Of a DNA stretch of 64,000 nucleotides, positions 24,701 to 38,300 are shown piece by piece. The stretch is from positions 558,001 to 622,000 of the forward strand of contig JAQFVV010006310.1 in assembly GCA_028023455.1 (NCBI GenBank), read 5' to 3'. The stretch comes from Epiperipatus broadwayi (Eukaryota; Onychophora; Udeonychophora; Euonychophora; Peripatidae). A program made the translations under genes and the position numbers. Position 1 is the first letter of the stretch; each line of letters begins with the position of its first letter. The notes beneath the pieces were generated by a model that ran no database searches, had not been told where the DNA came from, and saw only the letters and a list, made by a program, of their open reading frames with translations.

Positions 24701-27700
24701 TTCATTCTGTTAATTGTCAGATGTCTGTCATATCTCTAAAAAATTGATGAGTACATAGTTTTGGATATGAACTTTGTGTTAATTATATATGTAAATTATG
24801 TAAAATATTGTTGAAAAGGTGTTTCATTTCTATTTTTCTTTTCCCTCAGACTGGGGCAATGATGATGAATGGTATTTGAATTATATTTGTAGTTGTCTCA
24901 TCAATCTCTCAATGATCTCAGAGATTCTCTAATCACACAGAGATCTCATGCTCCCCTTAAATATTTTATACTTATACATCTGTAAATTATTTGAAATATT
25001 GATGAATTGGGAGTGATGATGATTTACCATCACCCAGTTCAAACCTTTTTCCTTCCATCACCCACCCCATCCCGTTACAATATTTACAAATTTCATAAAT
25101 CTGTATTCTCTTTTATTTTTATGTAATCAAATTTATCCACAACACTTTCATTTTTCAATCTTTCAAATATTATGTGGTTTGAACCATACAAAAGTCCACA
25201 ACTTTTTCATTACACAGAGAATTTGTGGGGTATAAATCTAAATTATCTACATTTGGTATGTTCTATTAATATGAATAATTAGTCTTGCCACCCTGTATGA
25301 TATACCATCAATCTCTTCACTGTTGTTTTTTCATGTTTTATTTATAATTAATCTCATAATTTATGCTTCCAATATTTGAGCCTTTGTAACAAAATACTTC
25401 CATTTTATAAATCAATTATCTCTTCACCATTTTTTTTTAACTTCACAAACCATTTAATGTTAGACTTGATTTTCCAATTTGTGCATTCTTCCCTCTTTGA
25501 AAATGATCTGCTGTTGTTGGTACCTGAATAAAAAGCCATCAGTGAACAGCAACTTATTTCAGTAGTCAAGAGATTCTTAACATATCAATTTGACTGGTGA
25601 CCTCATAACCTTTTGGATAAAGTTCACCATGCTTGCTGACATCTGTTGATGAGTAACATTTTGTTCATTGACTATATGAATAATTATATACCAAAAATAG
25701 TTGCATTGGCAAGAATGTATTGAGTATACGTGCCCTGCTTAATTTTTTTTAAATCTTCAAAAAAAAAAAAAAAACAGCAAATTTTTTTCTGCGGATAATA
25801 TCTATATATTATATATTTATTTTATATCTCATAGAGAAGTCTTGCCTTAATGATGTTCCTCCTTAAAGTAAGTACTATGAGGGCATGCGTATGTGAAAAA
25901 CTATCTTATATGATGAGTTAATGTGTGATCATAAATATCCCAGACACAGTTTTTTACACATACAAATATATTTCATTTTTAGAAATAGGTAAGACTAATG
26001 ATTTCAATGAATGCAGAATGATAAAAGAGGAATATAAATGAAGTTGATAAAGAAAGTATTGGATAGTAGTTTATGATGAGAAAGTTCTAATCATATATAA
26101 ATTATAGATATTGTAAAAAATAAAAATAAAATTTTTTCATATAAGTTTTCATATTTGTTTTATTTTTTTATTCCCTATTACATTTATCATGTTTTCCTCA
26201 ATATGTCATCTTCTAAAAGATAAAATTATAACATTAAAGCATGCTTTTATCTTCCTCCATACTTAGATCATTTGTACTCTTGGCCAATGACTTGCCTAAT
26301 CTTATTTGTGTGTTGCATTGGTAAACAATCATATGAACAATACCTTCATTTTTTTTTTAATGAGAGGCTTTCCTTTAGTTTTTGATGTTGCTATGTAACT
26401 GAAATTGGTTGTTATTCATCTGGTTAACACAGACAATATTTTTGTCAGATCTCAAGTTTGAAAATAGATATATTTGCTCTACTGGATATCCAGAGAATTG
26501 GGAATATTTTCCAATGGTGTAACATTTCAAATATATCTTTTTTTTTTTTTTTTTAAGTATCAGTTTTTTTGCATTGGAAAATTAAGGCAATTGATCATGT
26601 TTAAATTTGATGGTTGTTGAAATATTTTATTTTGTCAATATTTTAGAGAGTTTTTTCATTGCCGTTTTTTGCTATTACTATTGTTCTTCATATGTTTGCT
26701 ACTATTGGCTTTGATGGAAATTAAAATATTAAAAATTATCAAGCATTTCAAAATCTGTTACACTGCTTATTTGGAGAAAATTGGTAATATTTTTATATAA
26801 CCATCCATTTGAATTATGTATTATTTATTGATTTAAGGATTGCATTGTTTATTTACTTCTGATCCTTTTTTTATAATTATTCATTTCTCTTTCTTAGCAG
26901 TCAAAATCCAGTTATCATTGTCATATCTCAAATTCATTCTTTTTGTACCATTATACACTTCTAAAATCTGAATAAAACATTCATTCTTATCTATATATAC
27001 ATCTTAAATTTTATCAGCAAAGTTTTATCTAGATTGATTTTTGCAAAATTGAAGTTATAGACATTTTGTATGAATTGTACCAGATGCAAAAGTGCCCCCA
27101 AGTCCAAGAACATATTCCATATAGTTTTCTATTTTAGTTTAGTGGAAACTTTCTTTGTAGCATATGTTTATAATAATTTAATAAAACTTTTATTAAATTT
27201 AGAACTATATATATATAAATGAAATAATTTTTGTTAATCTTGAATTTTCCAGTTTTTTTATAATATATTTTTGCCTATATATTTTGTAATTTTTGATAAG
27301 AGATTTTAAAAAAAAAAAACACTCAAATATTCTGATACTTGCTAGTTTTATTGAGAACACAATGCAATTTTGCTCCAACTACAGAATCATCTGTTTTGTT
27401 GTAGTCATCAAAATGACAACAATTTTTCTTCTATTTGTTTAGGTCTTGTAATTTTTTCATTTTTATTGAATCTTGCTCATGTATCTTTCAGAACATTTGA
27501 AGAAAAAAATTAATTTGAGCTGACTAATTTTCTGATACAGCTTATTTGTATATAATGTAAGAATTTTGAGGCTTGCATTTTTTAATCTAGTGAAATCATT
27601 AATCCCATAAGGATGAGAGAACAAAGCACGAGATTATCGAAATTCAACTTCTATTAGTTGAGAAACAAGTATAATGTGCTATTGCTTTTAAATATCTAAA

Positions 27701-28980
27701 AAGATAGTGAAATGATATTGTATAAATAAAAAAGAAATTAAAATAGTAATTGTGAACATCTAAGCAATATTCAGTCCTTTTAGGCCATTGAATTTGAAAT
27801 TAATATTTAATATTACTTGATTGAAATAATTCAACATATAAATGCAATTAAAATACCCTCATTACAAACCTTCAGGCTAACAAAAAAGAGATTGTTATGT
27901 TTTGAAATGTAGCTTTATGTGTAAGAGGAACTTTAAAGAGAAGAGAGATTTAAGAAGAGATAGAAAGATGAAAAAGATTAATTTGAATTGATAAACTAAA
28001 AATATTGAAGCATTAAAAAGTGTGAATGAAAAGGAAATATTTATTGAAAATATATTTTTTTAAAGAAATTATTAGCAGAAATTGTAAAAGTTGACAAGTC
28101 AAGAAAAAAAGTGATTTTAAAAAGAAAAAACTAAAAATATTTAAAAAAGGCAATTCATAAGAAAAGTGAAGTTAGTCTGAATATGACAAGTTGTTTTTAT
28201 ATAGTTAGTCCATAATAATATATTACATGATAATTTGGTTCAGGTATAGAATTTGTATGCCAAAGTTTTCTGGTTTTTAATATTGTTTTATATTTTTTGA
28301 TTATGGTGAAGGCTATGTCTTCTTTTTTTTCTTTTTTTTTTTGTCATAGAATTTTCTTTTTAATTTTTAGAATATTTTATAAATTTTGTTTTAACATTTT
28401 TGATTTTAGATAACTTTTTTAGTTTAATGTTTAAAAGTGGATTGTTGACATAATTTAGATTGGTTTAATGTCATACATTGAATGAAATAAATTTTGATTG
28501 TGATTTGTGCCAATCTTTATTCCTTCTGGTGCTTGAATTTTTATGAACTACCACGCAATAAATCTATTTGATTATTTAATGAAGTATAATACAATGAAGA
28601 TGGGTTTTTATTATGTAAATAATTCATGAATTGATTGTAGAAATATTGCTTTAACATTAAATATATATCATATAGTATTTAGTTTTTAACATTGTCTTAA
28701 GAGGTATTCATGGTATCAGATGTTATCAACTTTAATAAAGATTGTTTACTATTAATTGCAGTAGAATTCTATTCTTTTACTTTAGAATGTTGTTTTGTTT
28801 TTTTTTGTTTTTTTTGCAACAAATGGGCACATTATTATGAAGTGCTTTTTTTCCTTATATTCTTCAGAATATATATCTCTTTATTAAAAACTGGTGTAAA
28901 TATTAATTTAATAAAAAAAAAAACCACCATAGTGCAATAAGTTGTAATATTTTTAAATTTATTTTCTTTTTTTTCTTTTA
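24701..28980. other. Long non-coding stretch
   Basis: A/T-rich DNA with homopolymer runs (for example near 25758, 26535 and 28320). No exon with convincing splice signals and no recognisable element. Short open frames here have homopolymer-driven composition. Confidence 0.4.
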
Positions 28981-28983
28981 AGA

Positions 28984-29351
28984 AATATTATTACTAAACT
29001 ATTTCTGTAATGAAATTTTCACTACACCACTCTCATGCAAGGTAGGAACTGGTTTTTATCCATTTTTAACACCTTGTGATGTATATATAAACATATGATA
29101 ATGAGATGAAATGCATTGTGGCTTCTCCTTTATCGAAATCAGGAATCTCTCAGCTACCATGCCCAGAGAAACCTGTTAACCACTTTTCATTCTCTGCCTG
29201 TTTTTCCCATATTCTTCTGACCAAAAATATAGAAACCAGTCCCTTCCTTGTGCGAGAGTGGTGTAGTGAAAATTACACTACAGAAATACTATTTATTGAA
29301 TAATCTCTAGTCAAATGAATAACTAATAAAAATTAATATTATTACTAAACT
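28984..29351. mobile_element. Foldback element flanked by 17-bp direct repeats
   Basis: Inverted arms: TATTTCTGTAATGAAATTTT on the left (from 29000) and, in reverse, TATTTCTGTAGTGTAATTTT on the right. They continue through CACTACACCACTCTC, CAAGG and ACTGGTTT. The whole is bracketed by an identical 17-bp direct repeat, AATATTATTACTAAACT (28984-29000 and 29335-29351). The long duplication is more typical of retroposition than of DNA transposition, though the arms look like TIRs. An open frame in the loop (29106-29303) is not recognisable as a gene. Confidence 0.65.
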
Positions 29352-30225
29352 GTTTTTTTTTTTCATATTGGTTCAAAAAATAATATATTTTGTAAAAAAA
29401 AAAAAAAATCTGCTACTTAAAGTTTTGATAATATTAAACAATTTCCATAAATGGTTTTCTATAATTACTATAAAAGGATTGAAATTTTTTAATTAATGAA
29501 TATAATTTATTTCTGTTTGCAATGCCTTTTCTTAGATAGAATTTCCATGTGAGTCCTAATTAATTAGAAAATGTATTGAAACATATATTTTAGAAAATAA
29601 TAACGTAACATTACTGTGAAATTCACAGTTTTAGAAACATATATAATTTTACATATATAAACAAAACAAAAAAAAAGAGATTTTTAACAAATTTAATTAC
29701 TTTATATTTAGGATTATACTGTAAATCTTTTTTTTTTCAGTCTAATCATTATTATTGATATTTTGTTTTAAATTTGACATGCCAGTTTCATGTAAGTATT
29801 AATGCAAATTGGATTAAAACTTTTTTTGCATTTTTCTTTAGTTCAGAATAATTATTTCCAATCAATAGCAAAAATTTTTGGTCAGTCAATGATTTAAATA
29901 GAGTGTGCAGCTTTTATCTTTCTAAAGACCAATTAATTGTTATTGTTCATTTAAAGGGATGTTAAAATTTAAAATGCCAATAAGTATTGTATTTGTTAAT
30001 AGTAAGCAAAGGTGATAATTGATACATTGTAATTAACAATCAGCATGATTTTTTTTTAAAAAGGCATCTCATTGAAAAAATAAAGAATTTAAAAGTGTAA
30101 ATAGAATGCATCATATTTCCATCAAGTTTTGGATGACACTACACATCTTTATCTTTGTAATTCAAATCTAAATTGAAAACTTTGCATGCGAAAATATATT
30201 TGTAAAATAATATAGGCGCTATTGC
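29352..30225. other. Non-coding DNA
   Basis: A/T-rich sequence with no recognised gene or element. Confidence 0.4.
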
Positions 30226-30460
30226 ACCTGACCGCAAAGCTACTTTTTACTTAAAAACAAAATAAAATTATTATTCTGCAAGCGCTTTCAAGAGACTCTC
30301 TCTCATCTTCATAGCTCTGAGTGAAGTAATTATATGCAAAGTTCAAAGGTTAATTACTCTGTTTCTTTGAAATCGTGAAGCATGTGTCTTTGCGATTGAT
30401 GACATTGCAATCCATCGCAATGAAGCAGGCCTCCTTGACTTTTCTTTTTATATATTTGCA
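30226..30460 (-). mobile_element. Penelope-like element 3' end
   Basis: On the minus strand one frame reads KVKEACFIAMDCNVINRK, then TCFTISKKQ (about 30360-30450). It matches the C-terminus of the PLE endonuclease at 10.5 kb (KVKEACYIISDERAMNKRES, FYAISKKW). Downstream is the tail motif CTTGAAAGCGCTTGCAGAAT followed by an A/T tract, the same GAAAGCGC motif as in the arms of the 10.3-kb element. Just before it is a hairpin AGAGA-GAG-TCTCT (complement of about 30291-30305). The copy is 5'-truncated; only the last residues of the protein remain. Confidence 0.7.
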
Positions 30461-33280
30461 ATAGTTTATTTAAGCCAAAAATTGTGAGGAGGGGGGGCAA
30501 TTTGCTTCCAGTATGACTTCTGCAAGTTAAACTAGTCCAAATGCTATTAATTTTCATTTATGATGGTGTAACTGCCAGAATAAATGCAGAATTAAGATGC
30601 ATTATTATATTTACTTATTTTTTTTTTTTTAAAAAAATATATTTTTTATCATTATACATACTTCTTGAGAATTTCATGAATTTCCCAAAATTCTTCCATA
30701 ATACCTCGAGTGGTTGCAATCCATTGCATCACTGATATTACTATATTAGGAATATTCTAGATAATTGATGAAAGGATGTAAAATAATAGTAAATTAGTTG
30801 TAGTGATAAATTCATAAGATTGTTTTTTTTGCCTACATTTTTTTTATAGTTTACTAAAATATTTAAAACTCAAAATATAGTTCTCTATTTATTATTTTTG
30901 ATAATTTATTTTTTTGTATCAGTTATATTATAACGTATATCATTGCTAAATGCTTTGACACTGCATCTAATGCATCTCCTTTACAAGATAAATTTTTAGA
31001 ATAAATTTATTGAATGGAAATATGAAACTTGATTATAATTTTTTTTTAAAAAGTTGGGCTGCTAAACTCAGGTTACTGATCAAATAGTATTGAAATATGA
31101 AGTCTGTTGCTGCTATTTTGTAGAATATCATGTCTGGTCATCAAAGGATAGTTTTTTATAGAAGCAGTTTTTTTTTTTTTTTTATCATCATCGGTTATTT
31201 AATTTCATATAGGACTCGTTTATATGAGTTTTTAGTATCATGATCATCTCGATCCATTAATTGAGACAAGAAATTATATGATTGTATCATCCTATTTCTG
31301 ACTAAAATTAAATGCATGAGAATTTGGCATCAGTCTTTCTCTCATGAAAAATGTGTAGGGCCTTAAACAGTAATGAGGAAAATTTTAGCAGACTGACATT
31401 TTTAATAGCAATCTTGCACAACGTTGTTCAAATTGCCTTGCTTGCACCAGATTTTTCACAGAAATATCAGAACTAATTGAAAACTATTATTCAACAATAT
31501 TTGCTCCTATCTGAGTTAGGAAATTTGTATGGATTTGAGTAACGTTATTCTCATAATAATAATAAAGCATTCTTGTACTACTTCAAAAAGATTGTTAATT
31601 AAAGAAAAATGTATTTTATTAACAATTATTGGCTAAAAATTAAATAAATAAATTGAAATTTCCTTAGTTATCTTTGCTTGATTATAAAGAAATTTTGCTT
31701 TGTATATATGGCAGAAAATGCAATAACAGAAGTTGCAGTTTATTTTTTTATACTGTTTAAAAATTTTAGTCTTTGGGCCTACTTGATAATGGAAAAGTAA
31801 CTGGACATAAAAAAAATCCTATTGCTATTTTTTTATTGAGATTATAAATACAAATGTTTATCATATAATTGAAAACTTTTTGTTTGTTCATTTCAAATCA
31901 AGCCAAGAATCAATAATAAATAAACTAATCTATTTTTTGGACAATTTAACTTTTGCATAAATGTGTTTTTTTATATAAATTGTAGATTGCCATATGTTTG
32001 CTAAATCGTTGTAGCAGTGTAAAAATGACATATTAAAAGATTACTATTATTGTTTTTTCTGGTGAATTTTTACATAAATATTTAGGTAGAATTGCAAACT
32101 CTTTTTTTTTTTATGTTCTATACAATTGAGAATTGATACACATTGTATATATTTTCACTTTTTTCAAAGTATATCTATTAATATTATCTTTAATATATTA
32201 CATTTCGTTAACAGAGTTATCATGGTTATTTATCAGTTTTTATTCTTTAATGTTTTATTCACAAAATTCAAATTAAGAAAACATTTCTTTTTTGGATTGT
32301 ACTTATTGTATTAATGCTAATAAAATACATATTTTTAATTTTAGAAACTAACATATATAAAAAGTAAATTATGTTTAAAAATTACTGAAATAATGAATCA
32401 TTTTGGCTCTACAAATTTGATTTGTTGTGATTGATTTTTTTTTTCACAATCTTGGAGTAATTATAGTAATCTTTTTTCTTTTTTTTTTTTGCTAAAAAGA
32501 ATTTGAGTGCATCCTTGCTCAAAACAATTGTATGTTATGGATTATGTTATAGTTAAAAATCAATATATAAAATTATATTACACAGTCAGTTATACATAAT
32601 AATGTTAGATGCAGATTAATATTCTGTAAGAGTAAAATGATTATTGCATTTAAAGATGTTATCAAGAAAAGTGATGTTCATTTTTTAGAAGCATCTGTTA
32701 AATTTCAATAGCTGTTAAGCACTGAAATTGCCATTTTTTAATTTTCAACCTTAATATATCTCTAGATCTTGGAAAATGAGTTTACCAAAAAGAAAAATCT
32801 CAACTTTTTCTTTCACAATTGTATTTTTAATGATTTAACATTTTAAATTGTAAAATGAAAATTCAATTTAAAAATAGATTTAAGAAAGATTGATGGATTA
32901 AAACTTAAAGAGATTGCTAATCATAGTTTCTTTTGATTTTTTTTTTTTTGAATTAGTGAAATTCGAATAAATCAATCTGTTTATATATTACGTTAGATAG
33001 ATGGAATATTTTAAATAATGATAAAATTTAAATATCTTTTTGTGATATATCCATCGTTCTTATTTGAATTTGGTCAAATATACATAACTTAATGATATTA
33101 GAACAATTCTTGTATTAAAAGTGGTAATATAAGTTTTAAATTTATGAAAATGTGACATTTGATCTTAAGTGTATTTTCAGCAATTTATGAAAACAATGAA
33201 AATGGAAAGATTGTAGTAATTAGTATGAAATGTCATTATTAACCTGCTATATCTGTGCAATTATATTTTACTTGAATATG
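30461..33280. other. Non-coding DNA
   Basis: No gene seen. A second GCAATGGATTGCAACCACTC-like motif at 30711-30730 (minus) could be another PLE scrap. The rest is A/T-rich with poly-T runs. Confidence 0.35.
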
Positions 33281-33760
33281 TATGTAAATGTAGAAATATT
33301 GATGTTGCTAGAATACTCATGCAGAAAACAAAATTAGTTACTTCAAGAAGCAACAGACTAATTTGCATATTAATAAAAGTCTATGCAAATTAGCAAAGTT
33401 GAAGAGAGTGCTGAACAGTGAAATCAGTGCAGTAGTGTAAAAGAAGTGTAGTAAAATAGTGTACTAAGTACTGAGTTTGTGTTCTGTTATTCTGGAAATT
33501 AGTGAAGAAGAGCTCTGATGAAGAATCCAGTTGGACTATCTCGGAAATATGTGTATGATTAGTAGTGTGTTTACGAAATTATAGAGTTAAAGAGACATTT
33601 ATATATATTAAATCTCTAGAGAGATATGAACTTGATCTAAGTCATTCTGTTCTCAACTAGCAAATAGCCAGTTGAATTACTCATCTTTCACTAAATATTA
33701 TTATTATCTTCAGAGTAAAATAAACTCTTGAATTTATTATTAAACTTTGTGTTGGTTTTT
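33281..33760 (+). repeat. Higher-complexity repeat with hammerhead-like core
   Basis: A more complex segment within A/T-rich DNA. It contains CTGATGA (33515-33521), then ATCCAGTTGGA, which can form a short stem, then GAAA (33544-33547). Spacing fits a hammerhead core, but stem I and stem III are not convincing. It ends near AATAAACTCTTGAATTTATT, so it may be the terminal repeat or untranslated tail of a retroelement. Family unknown. Confidence 0.35.
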
Positions 33761-34982
33761 AATTAACCATTAAAATTGTTCAGTTGCCAATTATATCACT
33801 AATATATTTTCAAAGATTTTCTTAAATAGATTACTTTTAATCATAGATTAATTGTTAGTAGAATGTGTAGTTTTTTGAGAATCAAGAAGCATTATAAACA
33901 TTGAATTTTGTTACCAAACAAATGCAATCAAAATGTCATGCAGAAAGTTGTGAATTATATATTGCTTTTATCGCTTTGATCAAGACTTTCACACTAAATT
34001 AATTAAGGTTAATATCGATATTTGATAATAAGTCATTCATGAAAGTATTTTCTTATCGAATCATTTCTACTTGATAATATAAGAATTAATATTAATGCTG
34101 GAAATGAAAATTGGTTTTAAACAAATTTTATTTTATTTTATTTTTCTTGTGCTCTCAGTCTTTGGAATTGTTTATAGCTGGTTTCATACAGTTTATATTG
34201 AGCTGTATAAATTTGCTAATAGGTTTTTAATTTAAACAGATTAAATGCAAGAGTTCATTTTCTTGACTTTTAGATTATAGAATGCTGGTAACTGTGCTAT
34301 TCTTACCAATCAGTGAATGATATTTCAGAAATTCTTGTTATTATGAATACAATTAATAATGAATTTATATAATAATAAATATTTAATATTGAAATACAAG
34401 TATATATTGAAAAAAAAAGTACTTCAATATTTACTTTGAATAATTTACTATCGGCTTAAGATTTTGGAATATTTAAAATATTTGAGTTGCTTTTTAGATA
34501 GAAAAATGGAATTAGATGTTGAGAATGAGCACAAACCTAATGTACTGCTACTGCATTTTATAATTTAAAAGAATATATTAATGTGTTTTTGGTTAGAAAT
34601 AGCGCCATCCCGAGGCTGACACGAAGGATCAGATGAGAACCGAATATTTTATAATAATGATGTAATTACTGCTTCTATTGAATTTGAATGGAGGAGTTAT
34701 TTTTCCAAATTTATTGTATAGAAGTGACATTGATTCTTTTATTGACTTAGCATAAACTAACTGACATGAAAATAATGCTTTTAAATATTTCAGGAATCAT
34801 ACGACCAATCATTATCATCCTTACTTGCTAAATACGATGCTATCGAATTTACAATTAATTATAATGATTCCATCACTAAAATGTGGTAAATTAAAGACTG
34901 ACTGTATATTGTGTGTTTGGTAAACATTGTGTAAATATAAAATACAACCTTAATGCATTTTTGATACCGAATACCCTTGTTA

Positions 34983-35201
34983 AAGGCAACTATTATATTC
35001 AAAACAGCTGTACATTAAATCATGTATACTTAAAATTACAATTTCATATTTCCATTTATTGTTATTTTGAATGTAATTGCTACTTCTGACAAAAATGCTC
35101 ACTATTGAAAAAGCATTTTGGTTATATTTAATTACTTCAAAGGCAACTATTATATTCCAAATAATAACAAATAATAAATACACAGCTGTATATTAAATCA
35201 T
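34983..35201. repeat. 158-bp tandem repeat, interrupted by the RTE insertion
   Basis: Unit 1 (34983-35140) begins AAGGCAACTATTATATTC and ends TTTAATTACTTC. Unit 2 starts at 35141 with the same AAGGCAACTATTATATTC, breaks at 35201, and resumes at 38399-38530 after the LINE (ATATTAAATCAT, then TATACTTAAAAGTATAATTT and so on). The RTE therefore inserted into the second unit of a pre-existing duplication. Confidence 0.8.
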
Positions 35202-35559
35202 GGCTGCAGAAATGAGTTTTCTATTAACTGAAAGGAGACCTTTTGATTCCTCTTGGAGGCCTTAAAGGAACCGAGCAGGGCAAATTCCTAAATGTCCACT
35301 CCAGACGTTCTTGTTGTTGTAATTGTTATTACTGTGTGATTTTTCATATAGTATATGAACATGTATGGGCTGCTCAGCAACATGCATTAGCCAGCATGGT
35401 GAATTTATTGGTTTTTTACCTCTGAGTTTAAGATCAAGAAACACCATGGTCTGTCTTCTCATTTGCCTGATATGGCAGAATGAATGTTTGTGTAAATGAT
35501 AAATATTTTTCCAATAGATATATACAATTATGACAGACAAAAATAAATCATGGCCCTTA

Positions 35560-36393
35560 TTCCTGGGAGGCTGTAAAATCACCAACCAAGGCAGCAGTTG
35601 GTGGCCGAAGATGGAGGGAGCTAAGAATCTCTTGATTGCGGACCCACGCTGCCATTTGATGACGACTTTTTATTTAGGTATCTACAAGTGCAGATCACTT
35701 TTAAGTGAAGGGAGATTGCAAGAATTAGAAGAACTGTCTTATATTAAATGGGACATTATTGAACTTTGTTAAGTTAGAAGAAAGGTGAAGAGACAATTGA
35801 TTTAAAAAGTGGACATGTAGTCTATTATAAAGGCACAAATATTGGAAATACAAATGGAATAAGATTCCTTATAAATAAAAAGTGGAAGAACAACATTGTG
35901 GAGATTGATGGTGTATTGGACAGAGTAGCAAGATAGTGATGAAGTAGTAGGGAGATTTTTATATGGATGTAAAAAAAGCTTTTGATCTGAGTAAACTAAT
36001 TTAAAATTGTTATGGGAGACTTTAATGCTAGAATTGGTAAACAAATGAAAGTGCTGTAGGTAATTTTGGTTATGGTAATAGAAATGAGAGAGGACATAGA
36101 CTTGTGGAGTTTGCAGAAAAAGAAAAACTTTATATTATGAATTCTTTTTTTTTTTTTTTTGAGAAAAATGTTAAAAGGAAATGGACATGGAAGCATCCAA
36201 ATGAAGGTACAGCAGAATTGGATTATATTTTGACTAACAGAAAATACATATTTCAAGATTATAATGTTCTTAATAAATTTAACGCAGGAAGTGATCATCG
36301 ATTAGTAAGATGTAAGATACGTGTTAATGCAAAACTAGAGAGACAAAAATTATTAAGAAAAACAATATTTACAGTTGATATTCCTAATCTTTA
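35560..36393 (+). pseudogene. RTE apurinic-type endonuclease domain, broken
   Basis: In order: GIYKCRSLLSEGRLQELEEL (about 35680-35740), IKWDIIEL (about 35745), DLKSGHVVYYKGTN (about 35800-35845), GIRFLINKKWKNNIVEIDGV (about 35855-35915), IVMGDFNARIG (36005-36040, the conserved GDFNA motif), TAELDYILTNRKYIFQDYNV and GSDHRLVRCKIR (36290-36330, the SDH motif with the catalytic His). These are hallmark APE-endonuclease motifs of non-LTR elements. Frame changes near 35770, 35920 and 36080 break it. A poly-T run encodes an abnormal FFFFF stretch near 36140. Confidence 0.85.
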
Positions 36394-36842
36394 GAAACAT
36401 TCTAATGAATTTAAATTAGAACTTAGAAATTGGTTTCGAGTATTAGTAGATTTTGAACATCCAGATTTGAATGAAATTAATATGAAAATAACTGGTACAC
36501 TTTTAAAAACTGCAACAAAGATAACTAGTAGAAAAAAGCAGCAATTGACCAATAAAAATTCTACTGAGACTAGAGAATTTATGAAGAAAAGAAGGAATAT
36601 GAAGATATACAAAAATGATGCATTAAAAAGGTTGAATGTCTTGAATTTTGTAAAAAAGGTGCGGAAAAGAGTTGAAAATGATATAAGGAAGTATAACTGT
36701 GAACTAGCAATGAAAGCTATAGAAGAGAATAAAAGTCTCAAGAGTGTAAAACAACATTTTGGTATTGGTAGGAAATTTATATCTACAATAAGAAAAAAAG
36801 ATAGAATTATTACTAAAAAGAGAGATGACATCATGAAATGAG
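36394..36842 (+). pseudogene. RTE inter-domain linker (basic)
   Basis: This continues from the endonuclease after a stop (TAG at 36392). An open frame of 124 residues from 36467 is rich in Lys, Arg and Asn (TRKKQQLTNKNST, KKVRKRVENDIRKYN) and ends KKRDDIMK. It joins endonuclease to RT, as in related elements, where this region is basic and poorly conserved. A matching but more decayed segment occurs in the second copy (about 45.9-46.15 kb). Confidence 0.75.
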
Positions 36843-38300
36843 TTGAAGACTTTTATCAAGAATTATATAGCAATAAAGAACAAATACCTCCTATATCTAT
36901 TACATCATCCGAATTGTCCAGAAATTTTAAATGAAGAAGTGAGACATGCAATTAAATGTATGAAGAAAGGGGAGGCTCCAGATAATGATAGAATTATAAT
37001 TGATATATTAAAAGAAGCTGATGAAGAAATAGAAAATTTTTTAGCAAAGTTTTATACCAAATGTCTAATGATAAAGATGTACCAGATAATTGAAAGAATG
37101 CAGTATTAATATTTGAAAAAGATGATAAAGAAGATATTAGAAATTACAGACCTATCAGCCTTTTATCAGTTTTATACAAAATTTATTCCAAGATAATTAC
37201 AACTCATTTACAGAGAACATTGGATTTCCACCAACCAAGAGAACAAGCTGGATTTAAAAGTGGTTTTAGTACAGTAAATCATATCCAGATATTGAGATGA
37301 GTTATAGAAAGGACAAATGAATATGAGTTGCCATTATGTTTTGGATTGGTAGATTATGAAAAGGCATTTGATTCTATAAACATTTCTTCAGTGATTAATG
37401 CATTGGATCATCAAGGTGTAGATCCAGGATATTGTCATATTTTAAAGAATATTTATAAAAATGCAACAGTGGCAATTAGATTACATAAGGATACTGTGAA
37501 AGTCAACATTGAGAAGCGTGTAAGACAGGGTGACTCCATATCTCTAAAACTTTTTACAACAGTGCTGCAGGAAGTATTTTGTGAATTAATTAAAATGGGG
37601 AGCTAAAGGGGTGAAAGTAAATGGAGATCATTTAGATTTTGCAGATGATGTCGTTTTTCCAATTGAGCTGCAGAAAATGTTTCAGGAGTTATCACATGAA
37701 AGTAGGATTAAAGATAAGTGTTAAAAAGACTAAAGTAATGTTTAATGGACTTTCTCAGAATATGAAAATAAAGATTGATTATGATGAGTTAGATGAAGTT
37801 AACAGTTACAAATACTTTGGTCAGATTATTAATACAGATGGAAACATAATGGATGAAATTAATCATGGAATTAAACTTGGTTGGAGTGTTTTTGGTAGAA
37901 ATAACTTGATACTAAAAGGAAATATGCCTATGTGTTTGAAATGGAAGGTTTTTAATAAATGGGTTTTACCCAATTCTTACTTATGGATCTGAGACTTGGA
38001 CACTTAATAGAAGAACAATACAGAGACTTCAGACCACTCAAAGAAATATAGAGAGATGCATGTTGGAAGTAACAAGAAGAGATCGAAAACACCATATATG
38101 GGTAAGAGAACAAACAGGTGTTACTGACCTCATTGAAAAAATTAAAAGACTGAAGTGAAGTTGGGCTGGACATATTGTTAGAAGAGATGATAATAGATGG
38201 ACAATTGAAATCAAACTGGATTTCAAGAGATTGTTAAAGACCCAGAAAGAGACTACATGTGAGATGGATGTATGAAATAAGAAAGTGTGCAGGGGTGATG
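36843..38300 (+). pseudogene. RTE reverse transcriptase and C-terminal domain, broken
   Basis: Motifs: VEDFYQELYSNKEQ (36841-36885), NYRPISLLSVLYKI (about 37140-37185), PREQAGFKSGFSTVNHIQIL (about 37237-37300), CFGLVDYEKAFDSINISSVI (37335-37400, catalytic Asp), VRQGDSISLKLFTTVLQEVF (about 37520-37580), DFADDVV (about 37636-37660, the F/YADD active site), NSYKYFGQIINTDGNIMDEI, then LTYGSETWTLNRRTIQRLQ (about 37977-38035) and WAGHIVRRDDNRWT (about 38160-38205). This is the standard RTE order. The FADD codons survive, but stops and frame changes near 36935, 37106, 37300, 37605 and 37990 disable it. Confidence 0.9.

Noticed and set aside
28710-28940. 76-residue plus-strand frame rich in Phe
   Set aside because: Driven by poly-T runs; no coding signature.
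30281-30320. Intact hammerhead in the PLE tail
   Set aside because: The AGAGA-GAG-TCTCT stem and GAAA are present, but the first core reads AAGATGA rather than CUGAUGA, so at most it is an eroded motif.
36391-36834. 147-residue minus-strand open frame
   Set aside because: It is the shadow of the RTE linker on the opposite strand, with Phe/Ile/Leu-rich composition mirroring Lys/Asn codons.
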